Positions 53,023 through 62,191 of a stretch of DNA of 64,000 nt are shown here, in pieces. The position numbers and the translations under genes were made by a program. Numbering within the stretch: position 1 is the stretch's first letter; every line of letters starts with the position of its first letter. The DNA is taken from NCBI RefSeq assembly GCF_040361215.1, contig NZ_APND01000003.1, positions 496,001 through 560,000 of the forward strand, written 5' to 3'. The notes under the pieces were generated by a model that saw only the letters and a list, made by a program, of their open reading frames with translations, made no database searches and was not told where the DNA came from. This DNA is from Salinisphaera dokdonensis (GTDB lineage: Bacteria > Pseudomonadota > Gammaproteobacteria > Nevskiales > Salinisphaeraceae).

Positions 53023-53036
53023 CGAACGATCGTTCG
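53023..53036. promoter_or_regulatory. Second palindrome type, perfect copy (CGAACGATCGTTCG)
   Basis: A perfect 14-bp palindrome centred 47 bases upstream of the nitronate monooxygenase start, a position suited to repression by a TetR-family dimer. Confidence 0.55.
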
Positions 53037-53181
53037 CCGCGTGTAAGATACCCGATCGAAACGCCGCGTGGTATGCACGGCAACGGATCTCGGGCGAGCG
53101 TCGCGCCATGGCGCGACGGCCAGCAGGGCCGTTGCTTGACGCTTTTACGGTCGCTCAACATACTGCGGCACGAGCTTTTTC

Positions 53182-53194
53182 GAAAGACTGTTTC
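53182..53194. promoter_or_regulatory. PsrA-like palindrome, weak copy (GAAAG-ACT-GTTTC)
   Basis: One mismatch in the left half. It lies 127 bases upstream of the thiolase start. Confidence 0.4.
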
Positions 53195-53320
53195 GGAAAA
53201 GCGCAAGAACACGACGCGCCTGCGCCCGGTCGGGGCGCAGAGCCGCGACGGCCTCGACCCGGATTATGACCGTCGAGCGAACAAGAAACTGTCATCACAA
53301 ATCGACCCATGAGGAGCCCC

Positions 53321-54523
53321 ATGCGCCAAGCTGTCATCGTTTCCACTGCACGCACGCCGATCGGCAAGGCCTATCGCGGCGCGTTCAACAATACCCAGGG
53401 CCAGGCGCTGGGCGGCCATGCGATCGCCGAGGCGGTCAAGCGCGCCAAGCTGGAAGGCGCCCACGTCGACGACGTGATCATGGGGGCCGCCCTGCAGCAG
53501 GGCTCCACCGGCCAGAACGTGGCTCGCCAGTGCGCCATCCGCGCCGGCCTGCCGACATCCGTGCCCGGCATGACCATCGACCGCCAGTGCGCCTCCGGGC
53601 TGATGGGTATCGCCACTGCCGCCAAGCAGATCGTGAACGATCGCATGAACGTGGTCGTCGGCGGCGGCCTCGAGTCCGTGTCGCTGGTGCAGAACGAACA
53701 TCAAAACACCTTCCGCGCCCGTGACCCGTGGCTGGTCGAAAACCAGCCGGACATCTACATGTCGATGCTGGAGACCGCCGAGGTCGTGGCCGATCGCTAC
53801 AACGTCTCGCGTGAAGCGCAGGACGAATACGCCTATCAGTCCCAGATGCGTACTGCCGCCGCCCAGGAGGCCGGCAAATTCGACGACGAGATCGTGCCGC
53901 TGACCACCATCAAGAAGGTGCAGGACAAGCAGACCGGCGAGATCAGCGAAGTCGAAGTCACCCTCGACAAGGACGAAGGCAACCGCCCGAGCACCACGCT
54001 CGAGGGCCTGCAGGGCCTGAACCCGGTGTTCAAGAACGGCCAGCAGATCCAGGAAGGCCGTTTCATCACCGCCGGCAATGCCTCGCAGCTGTCGGACGGC
54101 GCTTCGGCCAGCGTGCTCATGGAAGCCGCCGAAGCCGAGCGTCGCGGCCTGGAACCGCTGGGCGCCTATGTCGGCATGGCGGTCGCCGGCTGTGACCCGG
54201 ACGAGATGGGCATCGGCCCGATCTACGCGGTGCCGAAGCTGCTCGAGCGCTTCAACCTCAAGGTCGACGATATCGGCCTGTGGGAACTCAACGAAGCGTT
54301 CGCCAGCCAGTGCCTGTATTCGCGCGACTTCCTCGGCATCGATCCCGAGAAGTACAACGTCAACGGCGGCTCCATCGCCATCGGCCATCCCTACGGCATG
54401 TCCGGCGCGCGCATGACCGGCCACGCGCTCATCGAGGGCAAGCGTCGCGGCGTCAAGTACGTCGTCGTCACCATGTGCGTCGGCGGCGGCATCGGTGCGG
54501 CCGGTCTGTTCGAGGTGTTCTAG
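53321..54523 (+). CDS. Acetyl-CoA C-acyltransferase (beta-oxidation thiolase)
   Basis: The protein has 400 residues from ATG 53321, which has GAGG at good spacing; ATG 53309 is four codons upstream. Active-site cysteine in DRQCASGLMG (Cys90), IAIGHPYGMSGAR (His356) and MCVGGGIGAAG (Cys386) are all present. QCASGLMGIATAAKQI and HPYGMSG are typical of FadA/PimB-like degradative thiolases. It releases acetyl-CoA at the end of beta-oxidation. The pim-like operon at 18-24 kb has no thiolase, so this gene is the natural candidate. It is a single-gene unit with its own terminator. Confidence 0.9.
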   Translation: MRQAVIVSTARTPIGKAYRGAFNNTQGQALGGHAIAEAVKRAKLEGAHVDDVIMGAALQQGSTGQNVARQCAIRAGLPTSVPGMTIDRQCASGLMGIATAAKQIVNDRMNVVVGGGLESVSLVQNEHQNTFRARDPWLVENQPDIYMSMLETAEVVADRYNVSREAQDEYAYQSQMRTAAAQEAGKFDDEIVPLTTIKKVQDKQTGEISEVEVTLDKDEGNRPSTTLEGLQGLNPVFKNGQQIQEGRFITAGNASQLSDGASASVLMEAAEAERRGLEPLGAYVGMAVAGCDPDEMGIGPIYAVPKLLERFNLKVDDIGLWELNEAFASQCLYSRDFLGIDPEKYNVNGGSIAIGHPYGMSGARMTGHALIEGKRRGVKYVVVTMCVGGGIGAAGLFEVF

Positions 54524-54550
54524 ACACGGCCCGCCACGGCGGATTGTTCG

Positions 54551-54580
54551 AGGCGTGCCGGGTTCCGGCACGCCTTTTTT
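54551..54580 (+). terminator. Rho-independent terminator of the thiolase gene
   Basis: AGGCGTGCCG pairs with CGGCACGCCT, followed by TTTTTT, 28 bases after the stop codon. Confidence 0.85.
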
Positions 54581-54729
54581 ATGTCCGGAACCCCCGCATT
54601 ACGCCACTCCAGCGCCGCCTCAGTATTTTCCACAGCTCTACCGGAAACTACGGTTTCCGCGACGACGAGCGAAGGCGATGATTCGCGATTGTCGATCCTC
54701 TCGCCGCCTGCCCAGGCGGCCCATCGCGC

Positions 54730-55878
54730 ATGTCCAGACCTATTACCTTCTTCGTGCATCATCAAGGCCGCGGGCACGCGCGGCGCACCATGGCCATCGT
54801 GCGCGAACTGCCGAAATCCCGCCCAGTCAGCGTGCTGACCGCCGACCCTTCGTTGTTCGATGGCTTCGAGCGCGATATCGAGATCGTTACCCTGCCGAAC
54901 ATGATCGGCGCGCCTGTGCCCACCCCGGCACTGCACGACCAACCCACCCCATCGACCATGCACTGCGTACCGCTCGGACTGCGGCCGATGCGCCAGACCA
55001 TGCGCCGTATTCTCGATCACCTCGACGAGCGCGACAGCGGTCTTTTCGTGATCGATGTATCAGCCGAACTTGCCCTGCTTGCCCGCATCGCCAGCGTGCC
55101 CGCGATCAAGATCCGCATGCACGGCAATCGCTGCGACCCGGGACACCGCGCGGCCTACGAAGCCTGTACGGCCATGCTCGCGCCCTACGACGCGCGTCTC
55201 GAGCAATCGGACTACCCGGCCTGGGCACGCAACAAGACCTTCTATACGGGCGGCCTGTGTACCAGCCCGACAAACAGCCACGACAAAGTCGCTGCACGCT
55301 CAGCTCTCGGCCTGCCGGCCGATCGCGAGATCGTGGTGGTCATGACCGGGGGCGGCGGCGCCGGCACGCCCTACGCGCCACTCACCATGGCTGCGCGTGC
55401 CGCACCCGATACGCTATTCGTAACCGTCGGCCCGCTACATCGCGAAGGCCACGAGACCGATTTCGCCAATCTCGTGAACCATGGCTGGGTCGAGAACAGC
55501 AGCGACTATCTGGCAGCGGCCGATATCGTGCTCGCATCGGCCGGCGACAATACCGTGCATGAGATTGCCCGCGCCGGCCGCCCCTATATCTGTGCGCCCG
55601 AGTGGCGCTATTTCGACGAGCAGCAACGCAAGGCCGAATCTCTGGCTGCATTGGGCGCCGCGATTCACCTCAAGATCTGGCCCGGCGACCTTGATGGCTG
55701 GCGCGAGCTGCTCGAGCAGGCACGCGCCCTCGATGTCGCTGCCCTGCAGCCGCTACACGATCCTCATGCCGCGTCTCGTGCAGCCGTCTGGCTGGAAACG
55801 ACACTCGAGCGCCTCTGGGCCGGCGCCGATGAAGACCCACGAATAGCAGCGCCCACGTTGAGCGCGATCGCCCGCTGA
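54730..55878 (+). CDS. Glycosyltransferase, MurG/GT28-like (GT-B fold)
   Basis: The protein has 382 residues. It opens MSRPITFFVHHQGRGHARRTMAIVREL, the GxGHxxR acceptor-site pattern of GT28/GT1 enzymes. The C-terminal domain has VVVMTGGGGAGTPYAP and the donor-binding block LAAADIVLASAGDNTVHEIARAGRPYICAPEWRYFDEQQRKAE (in pieces), corresponding to the SAGxNT...E signature. Family knowledge: transfer of a nucleotide-activated sugar. The acceptor is unknown. It is convergent with the following GT2 gene and opens the sugar-related cluster that runs to 63.4 kb. Confidence 0.85.
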   Translation: MSRPITFFVHHQGRGHARRTMAIVRELPKSRPVSVLTADPSLFDGFERDIEIVTLPNMIGAPVPTPALHDQPTPSTMHCVPLGLRPMRQTMRRILDHLDERDSGLFVIDVSAELALLARIASVPAIKIRMHGNRCDPGHRAAYEACTAMLAPYDARLEQSDYPAWARNKTFYTGGLCTSPTNSHDKVAARSALGLPADREIVVVMTGGGGAGTPYAPLTMAARAAPDTLFVTVGPLHREGHETDFANLVNHGWVENSSDYLAAADIVLASAGDNTVHEIARAGRPYICAPEWRYFDEQQRKAESLAALGAAIHLKIWPGDLDGWRELLEQARALDVAALQPLHDPHAASRAAVWLETTLERLWAGADEDPRIAAPTLSAIAR

Positions 55879-55891
55879 GCGGTGACGAAAA

Positions 55892-56767
55892 TCAGCCGAA
55901 GCAGACATCGTCGTTGAGGCGCGCCTGATCGATCTCCTGCATGGAAGGCTGGCGAAGCACGCGAATCTCGCTCGCTACGGGTGACCACTCGATCAGCCCG
56001 GCATCACGGAACATGCCCAACCAGTACTCCATGCACCAGCGACGCCAGCGCGCATGGAATCGCCGGGCGTTGGAAATGATGGCGTCGAAGTGCGGATAAG
56101 GCGGCCGATAGAGCGGATGGTGCTGATGCCACGCACGTGCGCCGCCGACCCAATAGAACGGAACGCCCGCGGCCGCTAGTCGCCAGGCGTAGTCGGTTTC
56201 CTCCCCGCCGTAGCCTTCGTAGCTCTCGTCGAAACCACCCGCACGTTCGTGGTCGGCGCGCCTGAGCGCAAACGAAAGCCCCCAGAGCTGACCCGGGTCG
56301 GGTTCGTTCTCGAGCCCATCGTTGTTGAACACAGGCCGCGCCGGATGCGCCTGGGCGAGTGTCTCCAGGCGAGCAAAATCAATCTCGCCGGTCGCCTGGA
56401 GTCGCACCGCGCCAGCCGGCAGATAACTCACCTCGCCCATATAAAGCGCCGGGTCGCGGGCGAGCGCTTGTTCATATCGCGCGACCAGCGAAGGCGACGG
56501 GATGCAGTCCACATCGAGGAACACCAGTCCCTCATGGGCGGCATGGGCGGCCGCTTCGTTGCGTGCCCGTGCCAATGGCAGATCCCGCCCCGACACACGC
56601 AGCTGGCGTACCGGAAATTCAGTCGCCGGCAGATCGGGCTCGATCTCAGGCTGCATGCAGGCGATGACCAGTTCGTCGGGCGGCTCTTGCTGCGCGTTCA
56701 GGCCATGAACGAGGTTGATCAGGTGCGCGCGGCGATCGCGTACCAGCGTGAGCACACTTGTTTTCAC
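55892..56767 (-). CDS. GT2 family glycosyltransferase
   Basis: The protein has 291 residues from the GTG at 56767, whose GTGA overlaps the stop of the upstream sucrose-phosphate synthase gene. The GT-A fold shows VLTLVRDRRAHLINLV, the DVD metal site in LVFLDVDCIPS, and the acceptor block GLSFALRRADHERAGGFDESYEGYGGEETDYAWRL (in pieces) with the ED-type catalytic acid. The galactosyltransferase-like C-terminal pattern suits single-sugar transfer more than polymer synthesis. Co-translation with the sucrose-phosphate synthase gene suggests that it acts on the same product or pathway. Confidence 0.87.
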   Translation of the reverse strand: MKTSVLTLVRDRRAHLINLVHGLNAQQEPPDELVIACMQPEIEPDLPATEFPVRQLRVSGRDLPLARARNEAAAHAAHEGLVFLDVDCIPSPSLVARYEQALARDPALYMGEVSYLPAGAVRLQATGEIDFARLETLAQAHPARPVFNNDGLENEPDPGQLWGLSFALRRADHERAGGFDESYEGYGGEETDYAWRLAAAGVPFYWVGGARAWHQHHPLYRPPYPHFDAIISNARRFHARWRRWCMEYWLGMFRDAGLIEWSPVASEIRVLRQPSMQEIDQARLNDDVCFG

Positions 56768-58863
56768 GACGCGTGGCTCTGAGCCTGGAAGTGCTCCACG
56801 CCCTCGATGACACCACGCGCATGACTCGCCCGCGCCAGATAGGCATGGGCCAGACCGGACGCATCGATCAACCCGTCGCAGTAGTTGGCCACAATGATCG
56901 CGCACGGCAATGCCCTGAGCATTTCGACATCGTTACCCGAGTCGCCGGCCACGTACACGCGTTCGCGATTCACCGCGTAGCGGTCCGCCAGCCATGCCAC
57001 CGCCGCGCCTTTGGACGCACGTTCGGGAAGTACGTCGACGCAGCGGCCGTGGCTATGAATCACGCGCGCCGCCAACCCCCGGTCGGCGAGCACGTCCTGC
57101 AAACGCGGCGCGATGTCGGTATTTGCTTCGCAGAGATAGCTGATCTTGTGTTCACGCTGCTCCAGCGGGGACTGCGAGACCAGTTCCGGCATCTCGGCGA
57201 GCACATCGACGATCGCTTGGCGCGACCAGCCCTCGGCGATATGGGCCTGCCACTGCGCGTCGCGACAGTAGGTCACACCGTCCGCCGCCAGACGGTGAAT
57301 CTCGGCGCCCACGGAGCTGACGACAAAATCCGGCCAATCGATACCGGTCTGTTCGAGAATCTGCAACGCGCTGTGAAAACTACGGCCGGTGGCCACGCCA
57401 AAGGTCATATGCGCCTGACCGGCATACCAGCCATTGAAGTCCTGCACGCTTGTCGCACAGCCCACCAGGGTGCCGTCGATATCGCAGGCGAGCAGCGCAT
57501 CGCGCTGGGGCGGCACGGTTCGCCCACGGCGTACCGGCTGCGGGTCACGCATGCGGACCAAAAGACGATGGTAATAATCGATATGGCGCGACCAGTCGAA
57601 CAGTGCAATCGCTTCGCGTCCGTTGGTCTGACAGGCCTGCCAACGCTCGCGGTCTTCGAACAGGGCCAGCGCCGCCTCGGCTATGGCGTTCGTTGAGCAT
57701 GGATTGACCAGCACGCCGTTGTGGCACTGCTCGATAATGTCGTTCGGCCCGCCGCTATCGGTCGCAATGACCGGCAGTCCGGCAGCCGCGGCCTCGAGCA
57801 AAGTCAGCCCGAACGGCTCGTTGAAAGCGACGTTTGCAAACAGGCCGCGGCGTTCGCGTGCCCAGGCATAGACCGCCGGCACGTCGGCCATGCTGTGCTG
57901 CTTCGGATACGCCACCCGACCATAGAGATCGTAGTGGTCGATCAGATGCAGCATTTCGCGCAGGTTGTCGGCGATTTCTGGCTCGAGCGCGTCCAGAGAC
58001 TGCCGCCCGCCGGCAAGAATCACCAGGTTGGCGCGCGCCTGCAGGGCCGGCGATTCACCGTAGGCTCGAATCAGGCTCGCCAGGTTCTTGCGCGTGACCG
58101 GTCGCGCGATCGCCAACAGGGCAGGCTTGTCCGGCTCGACCAGAAAACGCTGCAGCATGCGCCGCACTTCCGATGTGGACTCGGCTTTTTCGAACACCTG
58201 CAGATCACTGGCCGGCCGGATCACGCGGATTCGCCCCGGCTCGTAGTCGGGGTAATCCGCATACTGGATCTCGGCTTCGTCGCGCGAACTCGCAATCACC
58301 AGATCGGCTTGCCGCAAGGCGGTATTCTCGAAACCGATACGGCGCTCCAGCGCCTGTGTATCCGCGGTTTCCGTGTCCACATCCTGGCCCGCGCGCGCGG
58401 CGCATTGCCGCTTCGGCAGGCCCAGCGAGTGGGCCGTGAAAACGAACGGCAGCCCGCGGCTTTGCTTGACCTGTGCCGCGACGTCCGCGGCATCCGCGTA
58501 GTGGGCATGGAGCACGTCGGGCGCGCGTTCGAGGCCATCGATGTAGTCGATCAGCGCCGCCGTGAAAGCCGGCAGCTGATCCCACAACGCTTCTTTTGTG
58601 CGGTAGTTCGGATCTGGCGTCGGCAGCCGCACGATGCGTACCTTGGGATTGAGATATTCGCAGGCTTGGCGATAATCGCCTTCGCTGAAATCGGTATCGA
58701 AGGCCCGGGTGACGATATCGATCCGCTCGACTGCATGGTCACGCGCCGAAGCCTGCGCCAGTTCGAGCAGGTAGCGAATATGCCCGCCGGTATCGGCCGT
58801 GATGCCGTACTCGACATCGTGCGCGCGCAGGCAGCCCTGCAGAGCGATGTGCATGATGAACAT
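56764..58863 (-). CDS. Bifunctional sucrose-phosphate synthase/sucrose-phosphate phosphatase-like protein
   Basis: The protein has 699 residues from ATG 58863; ATG 58914 would overlap the divergent gene. The GT4 part matches sucrose-phosphate synthase: IALQGCLRAHDVEYGITADTGGHIRYLLELA (in pieces), FVFTAHSLGLPKR and FNEPFGLTLLEAAAAGLPVIATDSGGP. From about residue 457 a HAD-IIB phosphatase follows with its full active site: LLACDIDGTLVG (Asp461, Asp463), ATGRSFHSA, SKGAAVAWL (Lys618) and AGDSGNDVEML. Family knowledge: UDP-glucose plus fructose-6-phosphate gives sucrose-6-phosphate, then sucrose, a compatible solute. Both activities look intact, which would make sucrose in one polypeptide. Confidence 0.88.
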   Translation of the reverse strand: MFIMHIALQGCLRAHDVEYGITADTGGHIRYLLELAQASARDHAVERIDIVTRAFDTDFSEGDYRQACEYLNPKVRIVRLPTPDPNYRTKEALWDQLPAFTAALIDYIDGLERAPDVLHAHYADAADVAAQVKQSRGLPFVFTAHSLGLPKRQCAARAGQDVDTETADTQALERRIGFENTALRQADLVIASSRDEAEIQYADYPDYEPGRIRVIRPASDLQVFEKAESTSEVRRMLQRFLVEPDKPALLAIARPVTRKNLASLIRAYGESPALQARANLVILAGGRQSLDALEPEIADNLREMLHLIDHYDLYGRVAYPKQHSMADVPAVYAWARERRGLFANVAFNEPFGLTLLEAAAAGLPVIATDSGGPNDIIEQCHNGVLVNPCSTNAIAEAALALFEDRERWQACQTNGREAIALFDWSRHIDYYHRLLVRMRDPQPVRRGRTVPPQRDALLACDIDGTLVGCATSVQDFNGWYAGQAHMTFGVATGRSFHSALQILEQTGIDWPDFVVSSVGAEIHRLAADGVTYCRDAQWQAHIAEGWSRQAIVDVLAEMPELVSQSPLEQREHKISYLCEANTDIAPRLQDVLADRGLAARVIHSHGRCVDVLPERASKGAAVAWLADRYAVNRERVYVAGDSGNDVEMLRALPCAIIVANYCDGLIDASGLAHAYLARASHARGVIEGVEHFQAQSHAS

Positions 58864-58905
58864 GGGCGCTTTTAGTCCTGTCCTGCTGAAAATCGATAAG
58901 TCGAC

Positions 58906-60003
58906 ATGGAACAAACGTCTGACCGTCTACGCATCGCTCAGGTTTCCCCTGTGATTCTGCCTTTGCCGGCTCACGAGGCCGGCGGTACCGAGCGCATCGT
59001 TGTCGACTTGAGTCACGCGCTCGACAATCTGGGGCATCACGTTACGGTCTTCGCGCCCACGGACAGCAATCTCGATCTGCCCTGCGACGGCGCATTGCCC
59101 AGCCTGGCCTGGTATCAAGCCGGCGACACGCCTGTCCCGCCGGGCCTTCCCGGTGTACTCGAGGCGGCGCTGCTGGAACGGTTGCGTGAGCGTCTCGATG
59201 AATTCGACATCATCCATTGCCACGGCGAGTTCTTCCATGCCGCCCTGTTGGGCACTTACCGCGCGCGAAGCCTGACCACCATCCACTGGCGCACCGACGA
59301 ACTCGACCGCCAGCTGTTCTTCAAGGCGTTTCCCGATCTGCCGGTCGCCGCCGTTTCGGCCAGCCAGGCCGAAGCAATCCCGGAGACCAACCAGGCCGCC
59401 ATCGTGCCGCATGGCCTCGACCCCGCCCGTTTTGCCGCGCCGAGCGCAACGCCAGGCGCCGGTAACGCCCTGCTCTTCATCGGTCGAATGACCGATCAGA
59501 AGCGCCCGGACCGGGCGATTGAAATTGCATGGCGCAGCCAACATGCGCTTAAGCTAGCCGGAAGTGTGGACCCGGGAAATCCGTACTATTTCGAACATCA
59601 CGTCGCGCCGCACCTCGGCAAGGACATCGAATACATCGGTGCAATCGACGATAGCGCCAAACGGTCGCTGCTCGCCGCCGCGCCCGCGCTACTGTTTCCC
59701 ATCGACTGGCCAGAGCCCTTCGGCCTCGTGCTGATCGAGGCCATGGCCTGCGGTACGCCGGTCATCGCCTGGCGCAACGGTGCCGTGCCGGAAATCGTCG
59801 AGCATGGCATTACCGGCTTCATCGTCGACAACATGGACGACGCCGTCGCAGCCGTAGCCATGCTGCCCAAGCTTGACGGCGAGGTTATTCGCCGGCGCTT
59901 CGTCGAGCGATTCAGCGCTGCGCGCATGGCGCGCGACTATGTGGAGGTTTACCGACGACTACTGGCGGATGCCGATCGGCGCGAGCCGGTCCAGACCGCA
60001 TAA
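58906..60003 (+). CDS. GT4 family glycosyltransferase
   Basis: The protein has 365 residues. It opens RIAQVSPVILPLPAHEAGGTERIVVDLSHAL, the N-terminal acceptor pattern with GGTER, and FDIIHCHGEFFHAALLG follows. The donor site is ALLFIGRMTDQKRPDRAIEIA and the EX7E motif EPFGLVLIEAMACGTPVIAWRNGAVPEIVEHG (in pieces). It is transcribed away from the sucrose-phosphate synthase gene with only 42 bases between the starts, so both share one divergent promoter. Four more genes follow on this strand. The donor and acceptor are unknown. Confidence 0.88.
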   Translation: MEQTSDRLRIAQVSPVILPLPAHEAGGTERIVVDLSHALDNLGHHVTVFAPTDSNLDLPCDGALPSLAWYQAGDTPVPPGLPGVLEAALLERLRERLDEFDIIHCHGEFFHAALLGTYRARSLTTIHWRTDELDRQLFFKAFPDLPVAAVSASQAEAIPETNQAAIVPHGLDPARFAAPSATPGAGNALLFIGRMTDQKRPDRAIEIAWRSQHALKLAGSVDPGNPYYFEHHVAPHLGKDIEYIGAIDDSAKRSLLAAAPALLFPIDWPEPFGLVLIEAMACGTPVIAWRNGAVPEIVEHGITGFIVDNMDDAVAAVAMLPKLDGEVIRRRFVERFSAARMARDYVEVYRRLLADADRREPVQTA

Positions 60004-60047
60004 CTACGCATTATCGGTCTCCTCACGTCTCGGTAGCATGATGCTGT

Positions 60048-61166
60048 ATGCCAAGCCCACGACATGTCACGCGCGAAACGCCCACATCGGCGTTTGCCCC
60101 CACTCGCGTGGGTAGCGATGCAACCGAGCAGCAGCGTATTGCGGTGTGCGTACCTGTCCGCGATGAGAGTGCGCACCTGACGCAACTGCTTGACGCGTTC
60201 GCCTGCCAGACCGCGGCGCCCGAGCGTTTCGTACTCTGCCTTCTGTTCGACGGCTGCAACGACGACGGCGAAGCCCGGGTGGCCGCGCGACGACCTTCTC
60301 TGGCGTTCGAGGTCATTGTTCACCGTATCGAACGCGCGCCGCAGGCCAACGCCGGCCGCGCGCGACGTGCCGCCATGGCGCTGGGCCTGAGCGCGCTCGC
60401 CGGGGCGCCGGATCGAGACGACAGCCCGGGCTTGCTGCTATCCACCGACGCGGATTCGGTGCCCGCGCCCGACTGGGTCGAAGCCAGCGCGCACGCGCTT
60501 GCCAGCGTGGACGTGGTCGCCGGCTATATCGAGCGCCCCGACGCACCGCCGCAGGACGTGCATCGCCGCGTGGAGCGCTACTGGGAGCGTCTGCGCTGCC
60601 TGCAGCGCACGGTCGACCCGCTGGAACACGACCCGGCGCCTTCGCACCCGTCGCAGGGGGGCGCGAGCCTGGGATTCCGAGCCGAGGTTTACCAAGCGCT
60701 TGGCGGCTTCGAGGCGCTGGCCAGCCATGAAGACGTCGGGCTGGTCACGGCCGCGCGACGTGCCGGCTACCGGGTGCGCCACGACCGCACAGTGCGGGTG
60801 GCCACTTCCTCACGTATCGACGGCCGGGCCAGCCGCGGCCTCGCCTACACACTGCGACAACGCCAGACCTGCCCCACCCCGCCAGCTGTTCAGGATCCGG
60901 AGGCCGCCCTGCATCGCTATCGCGTCTGCGCCGAGGCGCGGGCAGCATTCGCGCGCCTCGACGACGACGCCGTCGCGCAGGCGCTCGCAACCACGAGCCG
61001 GGTTTCCATGACTCGACTACGCCATCTGGCGGCCGAGTCCGGCAACGCCGAGGCTTTTACGATGTACCTCTTACCCGAGCCTGAAGACACCGAGGAAATC
61101 GCCCTCGAACAGGCCGAACAGCGCGTCGCCCTCCTCGAAAGCACCTACGGCTGCCCTTGCCCATGA
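60048..61166 (+). CDS. GT2 family glycosyltransferase
   Basis: The protein has 372 residues. IAVCVPVRDESAHLTQLLDAFACQT is the GT-A nucleotide-binding start, LLLSTDADSVPAPDWVEA the DAD metal site, and GASLGFRAEVYQALGGFEALASHEDVGLVTAARRAGYRV (in pieces) the acceptor block. A C-terminal extension of about 90 residues is helical and Ala/Arg-rich. The stop overlaps the next gene by ten bases. In other genomes GT2 proteins of this type are neighbours of PIG-L deacetylase/methyltransferase proteins, as here; that association is from memory. Confidence 0.85.
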   Translation: MPSPRHVTRETPTSAFAPTRVGSDATEQQRIAVCVPVRDESAHLTQLLDAFACQTAAPERFVLCLLFDGCNDDGEARVAARRPSLAFEVIVHRIERAPQANAGRARRAAMALGLSALAGAPDRDDSPGLLLSTDADSVPAPDWVEASAHALASVDVVAGYIERPDAPPQDVHRRVERYWERLRCLQRTVDPLEHDPAPSHPSQGGASLGFRAEVYQALGGFEALASHEDVGLVTAARRAGYRVRHDRTVRVATSSRIDGRASRGLAYTLRQRQTCPTPPAVQDPEAALHRYRVCAEARAAFARLDDDAVAQALATTSRVSMTRLRHLAAESGNAEAFTMYLLPEPEDTEEIALEQAEQRVALLESTYGCPCP

Positions 61167-62191
61167 CCGATATCACTGCATTGCTGGCCGATCTCGATCC
61201 TGCAGCCCCGAGTTACATGGCCGAGGGCATCGCTCGGCTGCAGTCGAGTCTTCCCTTGACGGATCCCGGCGATCTGGAAGCTTATCTAACCCTGCTGGGG
61301 CGTCTATACGGGGCCGGCCGGGTGGACCTGCCGCTCGCGCGACTGTTCGAAGGGCATATGGACGCGCTGCAGATTGTCGCGCGTTACGGCGACGCGCAAA
61401 GCGCACGACATCTGCACGGTAGCGCACGAAACGGCGCCCGATTCGGCGTCTGGAATGCACCGCTGGCCGGCGAGCCGCTACGCCTGCACAGCGGGATGAT
61501 CGACGGCGGCAAGGCGTTTGCCTCCGGTGCCGGCCTACTCACCCATGCCCTGGTCAGCGCAGATGTAGACGATTGCCAACACAAGCAGTTGCTGGTTATC
61601 GATCTGCAGCACACGCCGCCTGTCATCGACCGGAACTGGTGGCAGGTGCTGGGCATGCAGCGCTCCGAAACGCATCTGGTGCGCTGGCAGAACGCGCCCC
61701 TGGGCGCAGGCGACATGCCGATCGGCGCGCCGGGCGACTACGAGCGCGAACCCTGGCTAAGCGCGGGCGCGCTGCGCTTCGTGGCCGCACAGGCGGGCGG
61801 GATAGCCGGTCTGTTCGACGGCGTGCGTGCGCACCTGGTTGCCAGAAACCGGGCCGGCGATCCCCATCAGGCGGCCCGCCTTGGCCGTCTCTACGGCCTG
61901 GCGGACAATGCTGCCGCAGTGTGTCGCAGCACGGCTGCGGCCTTGTTCGACACGCCAACCGATAGCCATCCGGCGCGCGTGGCAAGCGCCCGCAGCACGG
62001 TTCTGGAAGCCGGCGAACAGGCGATTCTCCTCGCCCAGCAGTCGGTGGGATTGTCTGCATTTTTCGAGACCGACCCGCTCTGCGCGCATATGGCCGATCT
62101 GATGGTGTATCTGCGCCAACCCGCGCCGGACGCGCAACGCGTGAAGGTCGGCGCGGCTGCTGCCTCGCAATCGATCGAGCTGTCGCTATGA
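61157..62191 (+). CDS. Acyl-CoA dehydrogenase-like protein of unknown substrate
   Basis: The protein has 344 residues, shorter than the 380-400 of true acyl-CoA dehydrogenases. FGVWNAPLAGEPLRLHSGMIDGGKAFASGAGLLTHALVSA (in pieces) resembles the middle beta-domain, and the last 150 residues are all-helical as in the C-terminal ACAD domain (AARLGRLYGLADNAAAVCRSTAA). No EGT-type catalytic glutamate or standard ACAD signature is visible. It lies between a GT2 gene (ten-base overlap) and the PIG-L gene (four-base overlap). A flavin-dependent modification of the glycan product is possible, but cofactor binding is unproven. Confidence 0.7.
   Translation: MPMTDITALLADLDPAAPSYMAEGIARLQSSLPLTDPGDLEAYLTLLGRLYGAGRVDLPLARLFEGHMDALQIVARYGDAQSARHLHGSARNGARFGVWNAPLAGEPLRLHSGMIDGGKAFASGAGLLTHALVSADVDDCQHKQLLVIDLQHTPPVIDRNWWQVLGMQRSETHLVRWQNAPLGAGDMPIGAPGDYEREPWLSAGALRFVAAQAGGIAGLFDGVRAHLVARNRAGDPHQAARLGRLYGLADNAAAVCRSTAAALFDTPTDSHPARVASARSTVLEAGEQAILLAQQSVGLSAFFETDPLCAHMADLMVYLRQPAPDAQRVKVGAAAASQSIELSL

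Larger units (their letters stand above)
52984..53320. other. Divergent promoter region between nitronate monooxygenase and thiolase genes
   Basis: The 337-base region contains both palindrome types (53023 and 53182). No coding sequence is supported; open frames here are upstream extensions without ribosome sites. Confidence 0.5.
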
